Shown one piece after another: positions 23,258-30,715 of a stretch of DNA of 64,000 nucleotides. The number at the start of each line of letters is the position of its first letter. Position 1 is the stretch's first letter. The notes beneath the pieces are model-generated. The model was not told where the DNA came from and did no database searches. It saw nothing but the letters and a program-made list of their open reading frames with translations. The stretch is from DLAJ01 sp023663615. GTDB taxonomy: Bacteria; Bacillota; Clostridia; Lachnospirales; Lachnospiraceae. The position numbers were made by a program, and so were the translations under genes. The DNA lies in the NCBI GenBank assembly GCA_023663615.1, contig JAMPHA010000001.1, positions 186,001-250,000 on the forward strand, written 5' to 3'.

Positions 23258-24619
23258 CTACACCAGCGAATAAGCGATATGGCGCAGACGCCTTGTGATC
23301 TCATTGCAGCCGGCGTCACAGCGCTGGATGAAATAGAGCATGATGAAATTGGATTTGGGGGAAACGGTAAAATAAGTACCGCACCAGCCGTCCCAGCCGA
23401 ACTCGCCCACATCCGCATTGGTGCCGCAGGCAGCAGGATCGGTCAAATGCCGCATCAGGTTGCCGTAGCGGTAACCGCGCAGGGAATCCCAATTCCAGTC
23501 GGGAGCATAGTCATCCGAAAGCTGCGGAGAACACAGGAAAGAAACCGTATTCGCGCCGAGGATGCGCCGCCCCTGCCAGACGCCGCCGTTTAGGAGCATT
23601 GTGGCAAAATGAGAATAGTCCCCGATCGTGGACATGAGTCCTGCGCCGCCGGACTCAAAGGCAGGCGCGTGGTCGCAGCCCTCCATACCGAGATTTTTGC
23701 CGGGCTGCGGTGCAATCGTCATGCGTTTACCACTCTGATAAGTAGAGAAAGAAGAAAGCGCATCGACAACGCCGCCCTTTGACGCCGTATTGCTCTGCAG
23801 AATATCCGCCGCGTCCGCCCCGGCGTGCGTCAGCGTTTCCGCCGTGTCCGTACCGACGTGCGCCAGCTTTTCCGCCGTGTCCGCACCGAGACATTCCGAG
23901 CAGCGGTATAATTCGGCAAAACGGTGTTTTTTTTCGTCGGGAACATAGAAATCCGTATCTTTCATATCGAGCGGATCAAAGAGCTCCTGCTTCAAAAAAT
24001 GACTGAGCCGCATACCGGAGGCAGCCTCGATAACGGCGCCGAGCACATCGGCGGACGTGCCGTACATCCAATGCGCGCCGGGCTGAAAGGCGAGCGGAAT
24101 CCTGCCTAAACGGTTGGCGAGCTGCATCGTTGTAAACGGGATACCGTTGTCCTGTGCAGTCATCATTTCATCGAAAAGAGCGGCGACAGCCTTTCCGGCA
24201 GGCGTACAGTCATCCGGGTAGGAGAGCCCGGACGTCATATTTAACAGGTCCGAGATCCGCACCGCGCGCAAAGCGGGAACGGTCTGTGCAGTGCCGGGCA
24301 GGAATACCTGTTGACCGTGAAAGTCAGGAAGATAAGTTTCAACCGAATCAACAGGATCTAAAACGCCGCGCTCCATTAACAGCATGGCAGCGGCGCCGAT
24401 AATCGGTTTTGTCATGGAAAAAATGCGGAATATCGTATCGTCCGCCATGGGAACCTGTTTTTCGATGTTTGCCATTCCGTAAGATGCGCGGTGAAGCACA
24501 AGACCGTCTTTTAAGAGCAGAAGATTCGCCCCGGCGAGATTGCCGCGTGCGATTTCTGACCGGATCAGATTGTCCATATCTTTTATGCGTGTCTGTTTGA
24601 ACTCCATTTTCATGACCAT
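23258..24619 (-). CDS. Serine hydrolase of the beta-lactamase/class C family, with repeat insertion
   Basis: Penicillin-binding-like esterase or peptidase. The catalytic SxxK is in FRIFSMTKPIIGA (SMTK). The second motif is YGTS in HWMYGTSADVLG (Tyr in place of the YxN). The third motif region is FGWDGWCGTYF, a variant of HxG. No signal peptide is obvious, suggesting a cytosolic esterase. A low-complexity segment at about residues 240-270 repeats GADTAEKLAHV-like units, from a 33-bp DNA repeat (23807-23900), and would sit on a surface loop. The substrate cannot be told from sequence. Confidence 0.87.
   Translation of the reverse strand: MVMKMEFKQTRIKDMDNLIRSEIARGNLAGANLLLLKDGLVLHRASYGMANIEKQVPMADDTIFRIFSMTKPIIGAAAMLLMERGVLDPVDSVETYLPDFHGQQVFLPGTAQTVPALRAVRISDLLNMTSGLSYPDDCTPAGKAVAALFDEMMTAQDNGIPFTTMQLANRLGRIPLAFQPGAHWMYGTSADVLGAVIEAASGMRLSHFLKQELFDPLDMKDTDFYVPDEKKHRFAELYRCSECLGADTAEKLAHVGTDTAETLTHAGADAADILQSNTASKGGVVDALSSFSTYQSGKRMTIAPQPGKNLGMEGCDHAPAFESGGAGLMSTIGDYSHFATMLLNGGVWQGRRILGANTVSFLCSPQLSDDYAPDWNWDSLRGYRYGNLMRHLTDPAACGTNADVGEFGWDGWCGTYFTVSPKSNFIMLYFIQRCDAGCNEITRRLRHIAYSLV
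23807..23900 (-). repeat. 33-bp in-frame tandem repeat in the serine hydrolase gene
   Basis: Nearly three 33-bp units share CCGCCGTGTCCG (plus strand) and keep the reading frame. They encode the repeating G(A/T)DTAE(K/T)L(A/T)H residues of the minus-strand protein. Confidence 0.75.
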
Positions 24620-24647
24620 GCCGCCTTTCCCGCGGTCTGCTTTGAAA

Positions 24648-25088
24648 TCAGTGTTTGGTGAGCAGTACGCGCAGAACCATGCCGAGTCCGCCGAAGATCA
24701 GGACAAGCAGTAAAATCCAGTCAAACAGCGTCATCGTGAGCAGATGGAAATCCGTGGACATAATGACCGCGGCAATGATGATGAGCGCCGCCGCACCCAT
24801 GAACAGCTTTGCCGCGAAACTTTTCGGAGCCGCGAACAGCCATACGATCCCGATGATGAGCGGAACAATGACCATACCGGATCGCATATGAAAACCGCGG
24901 ATGGCAAAGCCTGTCGAGAAAAAGCTGGAATACACGAGTACTTTTTGTGAAAAAAAGAATAACCCCGCGACCAGCATGGCAAGACCGCCCAAAAACAGAC
25001 CAAGCTCCTTTAATGGCGAGGTTTCGGAACCGTCGGAATCGGTATGTATATGAATATGGTAATCGTCATCATGATCTTTTTTGCTCAT
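24648..25088 (-). CDS. Hypothetical membrane protein with Asp/His-rich N-terminus
   Basis: 146 residues starting MSKKDHDDDYHIHIHTDSDG, followed by four predicted helices (LGLFLGGLAMLVAGLFFF, MVIVPLIIGIVWLF, MGAAALIIIAAVIM, WILLLVLIFGGLGMVLRVLL). The start at 25088 was chosen because GGAGGG lies upstream; a longer frame would add residues with no signal. The acidic/His-rich N-terminus could bind metal. It lies 28 bases downstream of the serine hydrolase on the same strand. Family not recognised. Confidence 0.65.
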   Translation of the reverse strand: MSKKDHDDDYHIHIHTDSDGSETSPLKELGLFLGGLAMLVAGLFFFSQKVLVYSSFFSTGFAIRGFHMRSGMVIVPLIIGIVWLFAAPKSFAAKLFMGAAALIIIAAVIMSTDFHLLTMTLFDWILLLVLIFGGLGMVLRVLLTKH

Positions 25089-25245
25089 AAGTATCCCTCC
25101 CGCCGCGCCGCGGCAATCCACAGTCCTGTTTTGTCTGCTGTCACAGTTAGTATAACGGCATTCGTGCTTTTTTGCAAGCAGTTCGTGGAGGCGCGGTGTG
25201 GATTGCACTTCTGAGGCGCGGTGTTTTGCGCTCGTGAGGTGCATT

Positions 25246-25463
25246 TTAGTGTTTGCGGGCTTGCGCATTTGCAGGTATACTGATATGATAAATCGTGTTT
25301 GTGGAGTGCCTGAAACCGGATAACTGCTTTGCAAGCTGATAGCCGCCCATGTGACCTTTGTTGGCATGGAGCAGGTTGCTCCTGTTTAAAAACGGAATGA
25401 TCTGTTCCAAATATTTTTTGGAAATATTCTGACGGGCGGAAATGTCCTTTAAGGAGTAAAACG
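25246..25463 (-). pseudogene. Rrf2/IscR-family regulator fragment opposite mnmA
   Basis: Reading the minus strand up to the mnmA start gives FYSLKDISARQNISKKYLEQ then IIPFLNRSNLLHANKGHMGG YQLAK. This is a near-perfect Rrf2 winged-helix segment (family: SLKEIAERQ.IS.KYLEQ...L..A.LV.S.RG..GGY.LA). The family N-terminus is missing because mnmA begins there. After QLAK the frame continues for about 25 unrelated residues to a TAA at 25246. It is a truncated, rearranged gene, not a working regulator. Confidence 0.7.
25261..25289 (+). promoter_or_regulatory. Candidate mnmA promoter
   Basis: TTGCGC (25261-25266) and TATGAT (25284-25289) have 17-bp spacing. They lie inside the Rrf2 remnant, about 175 bases before mnmA. 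The long leader makes this only a candidate. Confidence 0.4.
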
Positions 25464-26537
25464 ATGGAGAGAAAAGCGGTCATAGCGATGAGCGGCGGCG
25501 TGGATTCGAGTGTTGCCGCCTATATCATAAAAGAGCAGGGGTATCAGTGCATGGGCGTTACCATGAAGCTTTTTCATAATGAAGACATCGGTATTTCCGG
25601 ACAACATTCCTGCTGCTCGTTAGACGACGTCGAGGATGCGAGGAGCGTGGCGCGCGCACTGGATATTCCATACCATGTGTTCAATTTTTCCGAGCGTTTT
25701 CGGGAAGACGTGATCGACCGTTTCGTATCGGCGTATGAAAACGGGATGACGCCGAACCCCTGCATCGACTGCAACCGGTATCTGAAATTTGACAAGCTGT
25801 ATCGCCGCGCGGAAGAACTGGGGTATGAAAATGTCGTGACCGGGCATTATGCGCGCATTGAGCGGGATGCTTCCACAGGAAGGTATCTGTTGAGAAAAGC
25901 GCTTGACCCAAATAAAGATCAAAGTTATGTGCTGTACTCCCTGACGCAGGAGCAGCTCGCACATACGCTGTTTCCTCTTGGCGATAAGAAAAAAGAAGAC
26001 GTCCGGGCAATCGCGCAGGCGCAGGGCTTTATCAATGCAAAAAAGCACGACAGTCAGGATATTTGCTTTGTACAGCAGGGAAATTATGCTGATTTTATCG
26101 AGCAGTACACGGGAAAATGTTATCCGGAGGGAGATTTTGTGGACCGTGAGGGAACGGTGATCGGCAGGCACAAGGGGATCATCCGCTATACGATCGGACA
26201 GCGCAAAGGACTCGGTATCTCCGCGCCGGAGCCGCTCTATGTATGCGCGGTCGATCCGACAGCGCAGACCGTTACGCTGGGAAAGGAGCAGGAGCTCTAT
26301 ACAAGAACGCTGACAGCCGGAGAGATGAATTTTATATCGGTTCCTTTTCTGGAGGGGACCGTACATTTGAAAGCAAAGGTGCGCTATCGGCAGACGGAGC
26401 AGCCGGCGGCAGTCACACAGACGGGCGCCGATACGATCCGTCTGGAGTTTGACGAGCCGCAGCGCGCCATCACCAAAGGGCAGTCCGTGGTTCTTTATGA
26501 CGGGGATCTGGTGGTCGGCGGCGGGATCATTCAGTGA
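25464..26537 (+). CDS. mnmA: tRNA-uridine 2-sulfurtransferase
   Basis: Thiolates U34 of Lys/Glu/Gln tRNAs, cytosolic. The PP-loop is AMSGGVDSSVAAY at residues 8-20. The catalytic cysteines are in NPCIDCNRYLKF (Cys103 aligns with the nucleophile) and DICFV (Cys201). The tRNA-binding GQRKGLGIS and the C-terminal beta-barrel end FDEPQRAITKGQSVVLYDGD are present. Normal length (357 aa). The ribosome-binding site AAGGAG is 6 bases from ATG. The minus-strand Rrf2 remnant meets its start codon. In many bacteria mnmA lies beside iscS/iscU and an Rrf2 gene; those partners are absent here. Confidence 0.96.
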   Translation: MERKAVIAMSGGVDSSVAAYIIKEQGYQCMGVTMKLFHNEDIGISGQHSCCSLDDVEDARSVARALDIPYHVFNFSERFREDVIDRFVSAYENGMTPNPCIDCNRYLKFDKLYRRAEELGYENVVTGHYARIERDASTGRYLLRKALDPNKDQSYVLYSLTQEQLAHTLFPLGDKKKEDVRAIAQAQGFINAKKHDSQDICFVQQGNYADFIEQYTGKCYPEGDFVDREGTVIGRHKGIIRYTIGQRKGLGISAPEPLYVCAVDPTAQTVTLGKEQELYTRTLTAGEMNFISVPFLEGTVHLKAKVRYRQTEQPAAVTQTGADTIRLEFDEPQRAITKGQSVVLYDGDLVVGGGIIQ

Positions 26538-26688
26538 ATCAGATACGCTTATCTATTGCTAAAACCTATAACCACCGAAAGGAAAAATAAATTACGCATA
26601 CGTCTTTTTTTTATGGTATAGTAGGGAAAGATCAAAAGCCTATTATTTCGATAGGAATAAAGTGCAAAAAAAAGAAACGTGCGGGAAC

Positions 26689-26766
26689 GGACAGGCCGTG
26701 AGGCAGATCGGGAGGTAGATCACGCGACAGATCACGAGACAGACCGTGAGACAGATCGGGAGGAGC
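26689..26766. repeat. 12-bp-type tandem repeat before the metB-like gene
   Basis: About six imperfect units of the form GAGACAGATCGG or GAGACAGATCAC lie head to tail and end at the ribosome-binding site (GGGAGGAGC) of the next gene. Confidence 0.75.
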
Positions 26767-26770
26767 AGGA

Positions 26771-27949
26771 ATGGCAAGAGGAATTGGAACAAAATGTCTG
26801 CATTTGGAGGAGGAAGAGGGAAGCGTCAGCAATTATGGGGCAATCAGCTATCCGATTTTTCAGACGGCGACCTATGCGCATCCCGGCGTGGGGAGAAGCA
26901 CGGGATTTGATTACAGCAGATTGCAGAATCCGACCAGAGAGCATTTGGAAAAAGTAGTGGCGGCTTTGGAAAACGGATCGGACGCGCTGGCGCTGTCTAC
27001 AGGAATGGCGGCGATCGCGCTGATGATGGAGCTGTTTGGACCGGGGGATCATCTGATCGTCGATGCGGATCTCTACGGGGGAAGCATCCGGCTTTTTCAA
27101 AACGTATCCGAGAAGAACGGCATTGTTTTTTCAAGGATCGATTGTTATAAAGAGGATGTGGAGCGTTACGTCAATGAGCATACGAGGGCGATCTACATTG
27201 AAACGCCGACCAACCCCATGATGAATGTGACGGACATAGCGGCGCTTTCAAAGATTGCCCGGAAACATGATCTTCTGCTGATCGTTGACAATACGTTTCT
27301 CTCACCTTATTTTCAGAATCCCTTGGATTTGGGCGCGGATATTGTGGTGCACAGCGGAACGAAATATCTTGGAGGGCATAATGATACACTGGCGGGGTTT
27401 CTGGTCACGAACAGGGAGGATATAAGGGCGCGCCTGCGCTTTCTCATCAAGACGACGGGAGCGGGGCTTGCACCGTTTGACTGCTGGCTCATCCTGCGCG
27501 GGATCAAGACGCTCGGTATCCGCATGGAGAAAGCGCAGGAAAATGCGATCGCGATCGCGAATTGGCTGAAAGAGCAAAAAGCGGTGACGAAAGTGATCTA
27601 TCCGGGACTGCCGGAGCATCCGGGATACGAGATCACAAAAAAGCAGTCCAGAGGCTTTGGCGCCATGCTCACATTTCAATTGGAAAGCAAAGAATATGCC
27701 TTGGCGATCTTAGAGAAGGTGCGCATGATCAAGTTTGCGGAAAGCCTTGGCGGCGTGGAGACACTGATTACCTATCCGACGACACAGACGCACGCGGATG
27801 TGCCAAAGGAAATTCGCGAGAAGAACGGGATCACGGAGAGTACGCTGAGACTTTCGGCAGGCATCGAGGATGCGGAGGATCTGCTGGAGGAGCTGGAACA
27901 TATATTTCATGAGATAGAGAGGGAACTACATGGCGGAGAAAAATCTTGA
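26771..27949 (+). CDS. Trans-sulfuration PLP enzyme (cystathionine gamma-synthase/methionine gamma-lyase family)
   Basis: PLP enzyme of Cys/Met metabolism, 392 residues. Family blocks: FQTATYAHP near the start, TGMAAIALMME, VDADLYGGS, YIETPTNPMMNVTDI, VDNTFLSPYFQNPLDLGAD and the PLP-lysine site VVHSGTKYLGGHNDTLAGF. The motif ESLGGVETLITYP at the end is also diagnostic. Cystathionine gamma-synthase and gamma-lyase are not separable by eye. Next to it is a PatB/MalY-type beta-lyase, so synthase-plus-lyase conversion of cysteine to homocysteine is the plausible module. It overlaps the next gene by 20 bases. Confidence 0.9.
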   Translation: MARGIGTKCLHLEEEEGSVSNYGAISYPIFQTATYAHPGVGRSTGFDYSRLQNPTREHLEKVVAALENGSDALALSTGMAAIALMMELFGPGDHLIVDADLYGGSIRLFQNVSEKNGIVFSRIDCYKEDVERYVNEHTRAIYIETPTNPMMNVTDIAALSKIARKHDLLLIVDNTFLSPYFQNPLDLGADIVVHSGTKYLGGHNDTLAGFLVTNREDIRARLRFLIKTTGAGLAPFDCWLILRGIKTLGIRMEKAQENAIAIANWLKEQKAVTKVIYPGLPEHPGYEITKKQSRGFGAMLTFQLESKEYALAILEKVRMIKFAESLGGVETLITYPTTQTHADVPKEIREKNGITESTLRLSAGIEDAEDLLEELEHIFHEIERELHGGEKS

Positions 27950-29105
27950 TTTTGACAGGATCATAAACAGAAAAGGAACAAAAAGCTTAAAATACGACTT
28001 TGCAAAGGAACACGGCATACCGGAGGATGCACTGCCGCTCTGGGTGGCGGATATGGATTTTGAAACGTCCTCGTATATCGAGGAGGCGCTGATCGAGCAG
28101 GCGAAACATGGGATTTTCGGATACAGCGAAGCGAAGCGTCCCTATTTTGAGAGCGTAAAGGGATGGATAGAAAGGCATCACGGCTGGAGCGTTGAGGAAA
28201 ACTGGCTGGTAAAAACACCGGGGGTCGTATTTGCGCTCGCGATGGCGATCAAGGCATATACGGAGCCGGGAGACGGCGTGCTGATCCAGTTACCGGTATA
28301 TTATCCCTTTTCGCAGGCGATCGAAGACAATGGAAGGAGAGTGGTGAGCAACACCTTGTATCTGGGCGAGGATCACCGTTACCATATGGATTTTGACGAT
28401 TTTGAGAAAAAGATCGTTGCGGGACGGGTCAAGATGCTGTTTTTGTGCAACCCGCACAATCCGGTCGGAAGGGTATGGACAAAGGAAGAACTGACGACGA
28501 TCGGCGATCTTTGCGTCAAGCACCATGTCATTGTCGTCAGCGATGAGATCCATCAGGATTTCGTATTTAAGGGAAAGCATCTCGTGTTTGCAGGATTAAA
28601 AAAAGAATATGAGGACATCAGCATTACCTGCACCTCGCCGAGTAAGACGTTTAATCTTGCCGGAATGCTGCTTTCCAATATTTTTATCCCCAACCGCGGG
28701 CTCAGGACAAAGTTCCGCAGGGAATTGAGCGCGGCAGGCATCAGTCAGCTCGGCGTGATGGGACTTGCGGCCTGTGAGGCGGCATACAGCAAAGGGGAGG
28801 AATGGTATACGGCGATGCATTCCTATGTGGCGGATAACCTTGCGTTTACCAAAAACTATGTGGAGGAGAATCTGCCCGGCGTGCGAATGATCGAACATGA
28901 GGGAACCTATCTTGTCTGGCTGGATTTCAGGGATACGGGGATCGGGGCGGAGGAACTGGAAAGACGGATCATCCATCAGGCAAAGCTGTGGCTTGACAGC
29001 GGGAAGCTGTTCGGAGCGTGCGGAACGGGATTTCAGCGGATCAATACGGCGTGTCCCAGAAGCACCCTGCGGGAGGCGTTGGAAAGACTTCAGAAAGTGC
29101 TGTGA
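27930..29105 (+). CDS. patB: MalY/PatB-type PLP aminotransferase, cystathionine beta-lyase
   Basis: Fold-type I PLP enzyme (391 aa). It begins NLDFDRIINRKGTKSLKYDF, the common MalY/PatB start, with LPLWVADMDFETS. The PLP-binding blocks are LFLCNPHNPVGRVWTKEEL, VVSDEIHQDFVF and the lysine site TSPSKTFNLAGM. The enzyme should cleave cystathionine (or cysteine conjugates) to homocysteine. It overlaps the 3' end of the metB-like gene by 20 bases, so the pair is translationally coupled. cysK follows after a gap with its own promoter. Confidence 0.92.
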   Translation: MAEKNLDFDRIINRKGTKSLKYDFAKEHGIPEDALPLWVADMDFETSSYIEEALIEQAKHGIFGYSEAKRPYFESVKGWIERHHGWSVEENWLVKTPGVVFALAMAIKAYTEPGDGVLIQLPVYYPFSQAIEDNGRRVVSNTLYLGEDHRYHMDFDDFEKKIVAGRVKMLFLCNPHNPVGRVWTKEELTTIGDLCVKHHVIVVSDEIHQDFVFKGKHLVFAGLKKEYEDISITCTSPSKTFNLAGMLLSNIFIPNRGLRTKFRRELSAAGISQLGVMGLAACEAAYSKGEEWYTAMHSYVADNLAFTKNYVEENLPGVRMIEHEGTYLVWLDFRDTGIGAEELERRIIHQAKLWLDSGKLFGACGTGFQRINTACPRSTLREALERLQKVL

Positions 29106-29151
29106 GCAGGGGCAGCAGCCACTGTTATGCGCCATGACAAAGCGGCTGCGG

Positions 29152-29223
29152 CTGCAGCGGAAAATTTCCGCGGAAAATTTCCGCGGAAAACTGCCGCAGA
29201 AAACCGCAGAAAACTGCCGCAGG
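29152..29223. repeat. 13-bp tandem repeat with SacII-like palindromes before cysK
   Basis: Units of the form AAAATTTCCGCGG and AAAACTGCCGCAG repeat five times. The central units are self-complementary (TTTCCGCGGAAA). They lie just upstream of the cysK promoter. Confidence 0.75.
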
Positions 29224-29240
29224 AATCCCCAAAAAAGTAA

Positions 29241-29269
29241 TTGACAAGATTGAAATCGGACCGTATAAT
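29241..29269 (+). promoter_or_regulatory. Consensus sigma-A promoter of cysK
   Basis: A perfect TTGACA (29241-29246) and perfect TATAAT (29264-29269) have exact 17-bp spacing, about 65 bases before the cysK start. No operator-like dyad or riboswitch is visible in the short leader. Confidence 0.9.
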
Positions 29270-29337
29270 ACACAACAGAGTACAAAACATATAACACCTA
29301 TCAAAAAAGTAAGAAATAAAAAATGGAGGAGATCACC

Positions 29338-30276
29338 ATGAGTCAGATCAAAGAAAGCGCACTGGAGCTGATCGGAGGAACCCCGATCCTGAAACTGAAC
29401 GGATATGCGAAGAAGGCGGGCATAAAGGATGCTGTCATTCTTGCCAAGCTGGAATATTTGAATCCGGCAGGCTCCGTAAAGGACCGTATCGCATTAGCGA
29501 TGATCGAGGATGCGGAAAAGAGCGGTCTGTTAAAAGAAGGAGCGACCATTATCGAGCCGACGAGCGGAAATACCGGAATCGGTCTGGCGGCAGTCGCGGC
29601 GGCAAAGGGATACAGAGCGATCCTGACCCTGCCGGATACCATGAGCGTTGAAAGAAGAAATCTGTTAAAAGCGTACGGCGCGGAGCTTGTGCTCACGGAA
29701 GGCGCGAAGGGCATGAAGGGAGCGATCGCGAAGGCGGAGGAGCTGCAAAAAGAGATCGACGGCGCCGTCATCCTCGGACAGTTTGTCAATCCTGCCAATC
29801 CCGCCGTACATAAGAGAACCACGGGACCGGAGATCTGGGAGCAGACGGACGGCAAGGTAGATATTTTTGTTGCCGGAGTAGGAACGGGCGGAACGATCAC
29901 GGGCGTCGGCGAATACTTAAAAGAGAAAAATCCGGACGTGAAGATCGTCGCAGTAGAGCCGTCGGGAAGTCCTGTTTTATCCAAAGGGACGCCGGGAGCG
30001 CATAAGATTCAGGGAATCGGCGCAGGGTTTGTGCCGGAAGTGCTCAACACGAAAATCTATGATGAGATCATCACCATTGAGAACGAGGATGCGTTTGCAG
30101 AGGGAAGAGCCTTTGCGGTCAGCGAGGGAATCCTTGTGGGAATCTCTTCCGGAGCGGCGTTAAAGGCGGCATCCATCTTAGCGGAACGACCGGAAAATAA
30201 GGGAAAGACGATTGTCGCGCTGCTTCCGGATTCGGGAGACCGATATTTGTCCACCCCGCTGTTTGGGGAGCATTGA
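29338..30276 (+). CDS. cysK: Cysteine synthase A (O-acetylserine sulfhydrylase)
   Basis: Makes cysteine from O-acetylserine and sulfide, using PLP in the cytosol. The PLP lysine is in NPAGSVKDRIALAM. The substrate loop TSGNTGIGLA, the phosphate-binding GTGGTITG and the C-terminal SSGAALKAA follow. Normal length (312 aa). ATG 29338 follows TGGAGGAG; an upstream in-frame ATG at 29323 is less likely. It is transcribed from a near-perfect promoter and lies behind the metB-like/patB pair, giving a sulfur amino-acid cluster. Confidence 0.97.
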   Translation: MSQIKESALELIGGTPILKLNGYAKKAGIKDAVILAKLEYLNPAGSVKDRIALAMIEDAEKSGLLKEGATIIEPTSGNTGIGLAAVAAAKGYRAILTLPDTMSVERRNLLKAYGAELVLTEGAKGMKGAIAKAEELQKEIDGAVILGQFVNPANPAVHKRTTGPEIWEQTDGKVDIFVAGVGTGGTITGVGEYLKEKNPDVKIVAVEPSGSPVLSKGTPGAHKIQGIGAGFVPEVLNTKIYDEIITIENEDAFAEGRAFAVSEGILVGISSGAALKAASILAERPENKGKTIVALLPDSGDRYLSTPLFGEH

Positions 30277-30312
30277 CCGAAAACGCAAAAAAGCGCGGGA
30301 TAGGAAACGATG

Positions 30313-30357
30313 GAAACCGGGGGATTTGTCAGCGTGAAGGGACAGACCTCCGGTTTT
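30313..30357 (+). terminator. Terminator-like hairpin after cysK
   Basis: AAACCGGGGGATTTGTC (from 30314) pairs with GACAGACCTCCGGTTT (ending 30356) with one bulge and a few G.T pairs. The T-run is short (TTTT). It probably ends the cysK transcript. Confidence 0.55.
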
Positions 30358-30541
30358 CGTGATACTCACAAAACAATTCTTCGAAAGGGCGCTATGCGTC
30401 CTTTTTTTGTCCGGAGAAATTTTGGGGAGCATGTCAATCGGTTCTTTCTGCCTGATCGGCTTTGTGCTATAATTTCATAGAAAGAAATCATAGGCGGTTG
30501 CGTTTCGCAATTGTCGAAGAGGAAATAAGGAGGACGAAACG

Positions 30542-30715
30542 ATGCTGCCAAAGGAACCGGCAATGCTGCTGAGTGCGGTCAACTTAAAACTGCGCGATTA
30601 TTATGAGAGTCTGGAGGCGTTGTGCGACGACATGGATGAGGATATTTCCCGCATCACACAGACGCTTGCACAGATCGACTATCATTATGACAGGGAGAGA
30701 AATCAATTTGTCTGA
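30542..30715 (+). CDS. DUF4250 small protein
   Basis: A 57-residue protein starts MLPKEPAMLLSAVNLKLRDY and ends IDYHYDRERNQFV, exactly the pattern of the DUF4250 family found in Clostridia. It has an excellent ribosome-binding site (AAGGAGG). The last codons overlap the start of the RACo-like gene, and its stop lies 8 bases inside it. No known function; the pairing with a corrinoid activator may be informative. Confidence 0.85.
   Translation: MLPKEPAMLLSAVNLKLRDYYESLEALCDDMDEDISRITQTLAQIDYHYDRERNQFV

Noticed and set aside
25085..25483. 132-residue minus-strand frame before mnmA
   Set aside because: It is a different frame over the Rrf2 remnant, without conserved motifs.
29106..29337. Riboswitch (SAM, T-box) before cysK
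   Set aside because: The leader after the promoter is only about 65 bases. No T-box or SAM-type conserved core could be seen; the region before it is a tandem repeat.
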